From the NCBI GenBank assembly GCA_019352125.1, contig JABBNV010000039.1, positions 1 to 16,232 of the forward strand: a stretch of DNA of 16,232 nt. The letters are read 5' to 3'. The translations under genes and the position numbers were made by a program. Positions 14,211 to 16,232 of this stretch are shown piece after piece. The number at the start of each line of letters is the position of its first letter. Position 1 is the stretch's first letter. The DNA is from Acidobacteriota bacterium (lineage in GTDB: Bacteria; Actinomycetota; Actinomycetes; Actinomycetales; Micrococcaceae). The notes beneath the pieces are model-generated. The model was not told where the DNA came from and did not search any database. It was given only the letters and a program-made list of their open reading frames with translations.

Positions 14211-15394
14211 ACGATGGCCGATATCCCCGTGATGGCACGGCCCACGATCAGCGTGTTGATTTCCGCAGAGCCCTCGTAGGTGTAAATCGCCTCCGCATCG
14301 GAGAAGATCTTCGCCATCTTGTAGTCAGTGACAATCCCGTTGCCACCCAACAAGGAGCGTCCCATGGCCACAGTCTCCCTCATTCTGGCTGTGGTGAATG
14401 CCTTGGCCAACGCCACCTGTTCCATCCGCAATTGGCCCGGGCCGCCGTCGGGCGCTGGCGTGTCCTGAATTCTTGCCAATTGCGCCATCATGCCCATCGA
14501 CGCCACGGCGTTTCCCAACATCTGAACCAGCTGCTGTTGGACCAGCTGAAAGCTGGCTAGTGGGCGCCCAAACTGGAGGCGATCAAGGGTGTAAGCGCGG
14601 GCCACGTCGAACGCAGCCAGCTGCTGCCCCACAGCCTGCCATGCCACCATCAGTCGAGAGCCGCGGAGCAGGACATTGGTGTCAGCGAATTTGTTGATTC
14701 CGGAGAACCTGTCCGCCTCCGCAACACGAACGTTCTGCAGGCTGATGTCTGCGTTTTGCACGGTTCTCAGCGCAATTTTGTGCTCAATCTTGCTGCGCTG
14801 TACCCCCGGCAATCGCGTATCCAACACAAAGGCGCGGATCTCCTTGGTATCCGCGTCCTGCGCCCACATCAGCATGTAGTCGCAGAACGTGCCGTTGCCA
14901 ATCCATCGCTTGGACCCGTTGAGAACCCACGCGTCCCCGTCTCTGCGCGCCGTGGTCTCCATGCCGCCGGCCACATCACTCCCGTGATTCGGCTCAGTCA
15001 GCGCAAACGCCCCGGTGATGCGCAACGCCATGGCGTCCGCCAGCAGCCGTTCCTTTTGATCTGTGCTGCCAAACAGGTGCAGTGACTCCACAAAAAGATC
15101 GTGGTGAACCATAAAGAAGGTAGCCAGGGAGGTATCCACCCGCGTCATTTCGGCAATCACCAGCCCAGCAAAGAGTGAGCTGTAGCCCTGCTGCACAGGG
15201 GTGCTCAGGTTCAATTCCGCCAATTTGGGGAGCAGGTGTGCCGGGAACTCGGCGGCATCCCACCAACCGGTGGCGTGTGGCTCAACCTCAGCGGCCAGAA
15301 AGTCCCGTACTTCCTGAAGCTTCTGCTGTTCATGCGGAGGCAGTTGGGCAGCTACGTCAAAAAAGTCCCCGCTGGGGAGCTGTTCGGAACTCAC
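14207..15394 (-). CDS. Acyl-CoA dehydrogenase, GCDH/ACX4-like branch
   Basis: An FAD-dependent oxidation of acyl-CoA to 2-enoyl-CoA, with electrons passing to ETF. The 395 residues are family length. The ACAD signature AFALTEPNHGSD is at 129-140 and LNGSKRWIGNGTF at 158-170. RLMVAWQAVGQQLAAFD (247-263) and DRLQFGRPL (271-279) belong to the C-terminal helical domain, then LLGGNGI (348-354). YEGSAEINTLIVGRAITG (373-390) carries the catalytic glutamate E374. The sequence resembles glutaryl-CoA dehydrogenase and plant short-chain acyl-CoA oxidase ACX4. The arginine that binds the glutaryl carboxylate in GCDH aligns with A91, so glutaryl-CoA is unlikely to be the substrate. The GTG start overlaps the stop of the upstream SDR gene (GTGA), implying coupled translation. 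Confidence 0.94.
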   Translation of the reverse strand: MSSEQLPSGDFFDVAAQLPPHEQQKLQEVRDFLAAEVEPHATGWWDAAEFPAHLLPKLAELNLSTPVQQGYSSLFAGLVIAEMTRVDTSLATFFMVHHDLFVESLHLFGSTDQKERLLADAMALRITGAFALTEPNHGSDVAGGMETTARRDGDAWVLNGSKRWIGNGTFCDYMLMWAQDADTKEIRAFVLDTRLPGVQRSKIEHKIALRTVQNADISLQNVRVAEADRFSGINKFADTNVLLRGSRLMVAWQAVGQQLAAFDVARAYTLDRLQFGRPLASFQLVQQQLVQMLGNAVASMGMMAQLARIQDTPAPDGGPGQLRMEQVALAKAFTTARMRETVAMGRSLLGGNGIVTDYKMAKIFSDAEAIYTYEGSAEINTLIVGRAITGISAIV

Positions 15395-16167
15395 TTTGGC
15401 TGCATGCGGATGGCGCCGTCCAGGCGAATCGTCTCGCCATTGAGCATGGCGTTGGCAATGATGTGCTCAGCCAACGCGGCGTATTCGTCTGCCTTACCCA
15501 ACCGGGACGGGTGCGGTATCTGTGCGGCCAGCGAGTCCTGCGCATCCTGCGGCAGGCCTGCCATCATAGGAGTTTCGAAGATCCCAGGTGCAATAGTCAT
15601 GACTCGGATTTGCTGCCGTGCAAACTCTCGCGCCAGCGGCAGAGTCATGGCGGCCACGGCACCCTTGGATGCCGAGTAGGCGGGCTGCCCAATCTGCCCG
15701 TCAAAGGCAGCTACAGAGGCGGTATTGATGATTACCCCGCGCTCGGACGTGTTGAATTCGCCAATCACTGGCTCCGTCTTGACCATGGCCTCCGCAGCGA
15801 GGCGAATCACGTTGAAGGTACCGATCAGGTTGATCTGGATGACCTTCGCAAACGTTGCCAGCGGCAACACGCCCTCGCGCCCCAACACCTTTCCTGGAGT
15901 GGCAATCCCGGCGCAATTCACCACAATGCGCAGGTTCCCTAAGCCGGTTGCGACACGCACGGCAGCCTGGACCTGCTCCTCGTTCGTCACATCCGCGGGG
16001 GCAAAAGCGGCTCGATCACCGAGCTCTGCGGCCAGTTCCGCGCCCTTGGATTGCGGAAGGTCCACCAGCACGACGGCGGCACCACCAGCATGCAGGCGGC
16101 GGGCCGTTGCGGCACCTAGGCCGGAGGCTCCGCCAGTAATCAAGGCTACGGTATTGGCAAGTTCCAC
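15391..16167 (-). CDS. HSD17B10-like short-chain dehydrogenase (3-hydroxyacyl-CoA dehydrogenase)
   Basis: A classical NAD-dependent SDR, most like mitochondrial HSD17B10, which oxidises 3-hydroxyacyl-CoA including 3-hydroxy-2-methylbutyryl-CoA of isoleucine breakdown. The 258 residues include the cofactor loop TGGASGLG (11-18), D36 at the end of strand 2 (NAD rather than NADP), APADVT (56-61), NCAG (84-87), N113, and the catalytic S151, Y164 and K168 in NTASVAAFDGQ...PAYSASK. The C-terminal NGETIRLDGAIRMQPK is shared with HSD17B10. The start is GTG at 16167, with GAGGAG 6 bases upstream. It is the first gene of a pair with the acyl-CoA dehydrogenase; together they supply two non-consecutive beta-oxidation steps. 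A palindromic site upstream suggests repressor control. Confidence 0.93.
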   Translation of the reverse strand: MELANTVALITGGASGLGAATARRLHAGGAAVVLVDLPQSKGAELAAELGDRAAFAPADVTNEEQVQAAVRVATGLGNLRIVVNCAGIATPGKVLGREGVLPLATFAKVIQINLIGTFNVIRLAAEAMVKTEPVIGEFNTSERGVIINTASVAAFDGQIGQPAYSASKGAVAAMTLPLAREFARQQIRVMTIAPGIFETPMMAGLPQDAQDSLAAQIPHPSRLGKADEYAALAEHIIANAMLNGETIRLDGAIRMQPK

Positions 16168-16185
16168 TTGTCTCTCCTCATCGAG

Positions 16186-16211
16186 CTAACACAGTTAGTC
16201 CATGCTAACTG
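16186..16211 (-). promoter_or_regulatory. Palindromic operator candidate upstream of the SDR/acyl-CoA dehydrogenase pair
   Basis: On the minus strand, CAGTTAG and CTAACTG (16205-16211 and 16192-16198) form a perfect 7+7 dyad around 6 bases. CTAAC then pairs again with GTTAG (16186-16190) across 3 bases, so the half-site occurs three times. It lies 19-44 bases before the GTG, over the expected core promoter, which fits a TetR-type repressor of fatty-acid or amino-acid breakdown. The regulator itself is not in the window. Confidence 0.55.
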
Positions 16212-16232
16212 AAATGGCCCGTGTTCGATAGG

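Noticed and set aside
1..16232. CRISPR arrays, insertion sequences, integrases, toxin-antitoxin pairs or attachment sites next to the tRNA
   Set aside because: I saw no regularly spaced repeats, transposase or integrase motifs, and no second copy of the tRNA 3' end in the window.

Overview
The window is GC-rich chromosomal DNA of an actinobacterium. The uracil phosphoribosyltransferase, TadA, Lhr and DUF1684 proteins read like those of the Micrococcaceae (Arthrobacter and relatives); this placement is by recalled protein similarity and no search was run. I see no insertion sequence, phage gene, CRISPR array or integrase. The region is mostly compact housekeeping and conserved-hypothetical DNA, with short gaps and several overlapping gene ends.

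Left part (1-2004): a four-helix membrane protein cut by the window edge lies downstream of upp (uracil salvage) on the minus strand. tadA (tRNA A34 to inosine deaminase) diverges from upp with only about 22 bp between starts. Then come a tRNA-Ser(CGA) and a rho-independent terminator.

Envelope block (2124-6206): a CPA2-type Na+/H+ antiporter, a small membrane protein with a Met/His-rich loop, a YcnI-like (DUF1775) copper-associated secreted protein and a DUF4232 lipoprotein are all on the plus strand. A small minus-strand membrane protein converges on them. The Met/His-rich protein next to YcnI suggests a small copper-handling pair.

Nucleic-acid block (6320-12584): the large helicase Lhr is followed by an RluA-family pseudouridine synthase. 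A macrodomain (ADP-ribose hydrolase type) gene converges with the latter and overlaps its 3' end by 43 bp.

Right part (12627-16232): upstream of the macrodomain gene, on the minus strand, are three very small genes of 102, 47 and 56 aa. They are joined by stop/start overlaps and I do not recognise their function; the two smallest are easily missed. A DUF1684 gene diverges from them. It ends on a CTAG shared with an acyl-CoA dehydrogenase, which is itself coupled by a GTGA overlap to an HSD17B10-like short-chain dehydrogenase. These two enzymes probably act in one short- or branched-chain acyl-CoA beta-oxidation route. A palindrome upstream of the pair looks like a repressor operator.

Nothing here is convincingly a new defence or mobile system. 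The best candidates for something undescribed are the three-gene overlapping micro-cassette, the Met/His-rich YcnI partner and the operator in front of the dehydrogenase pair.
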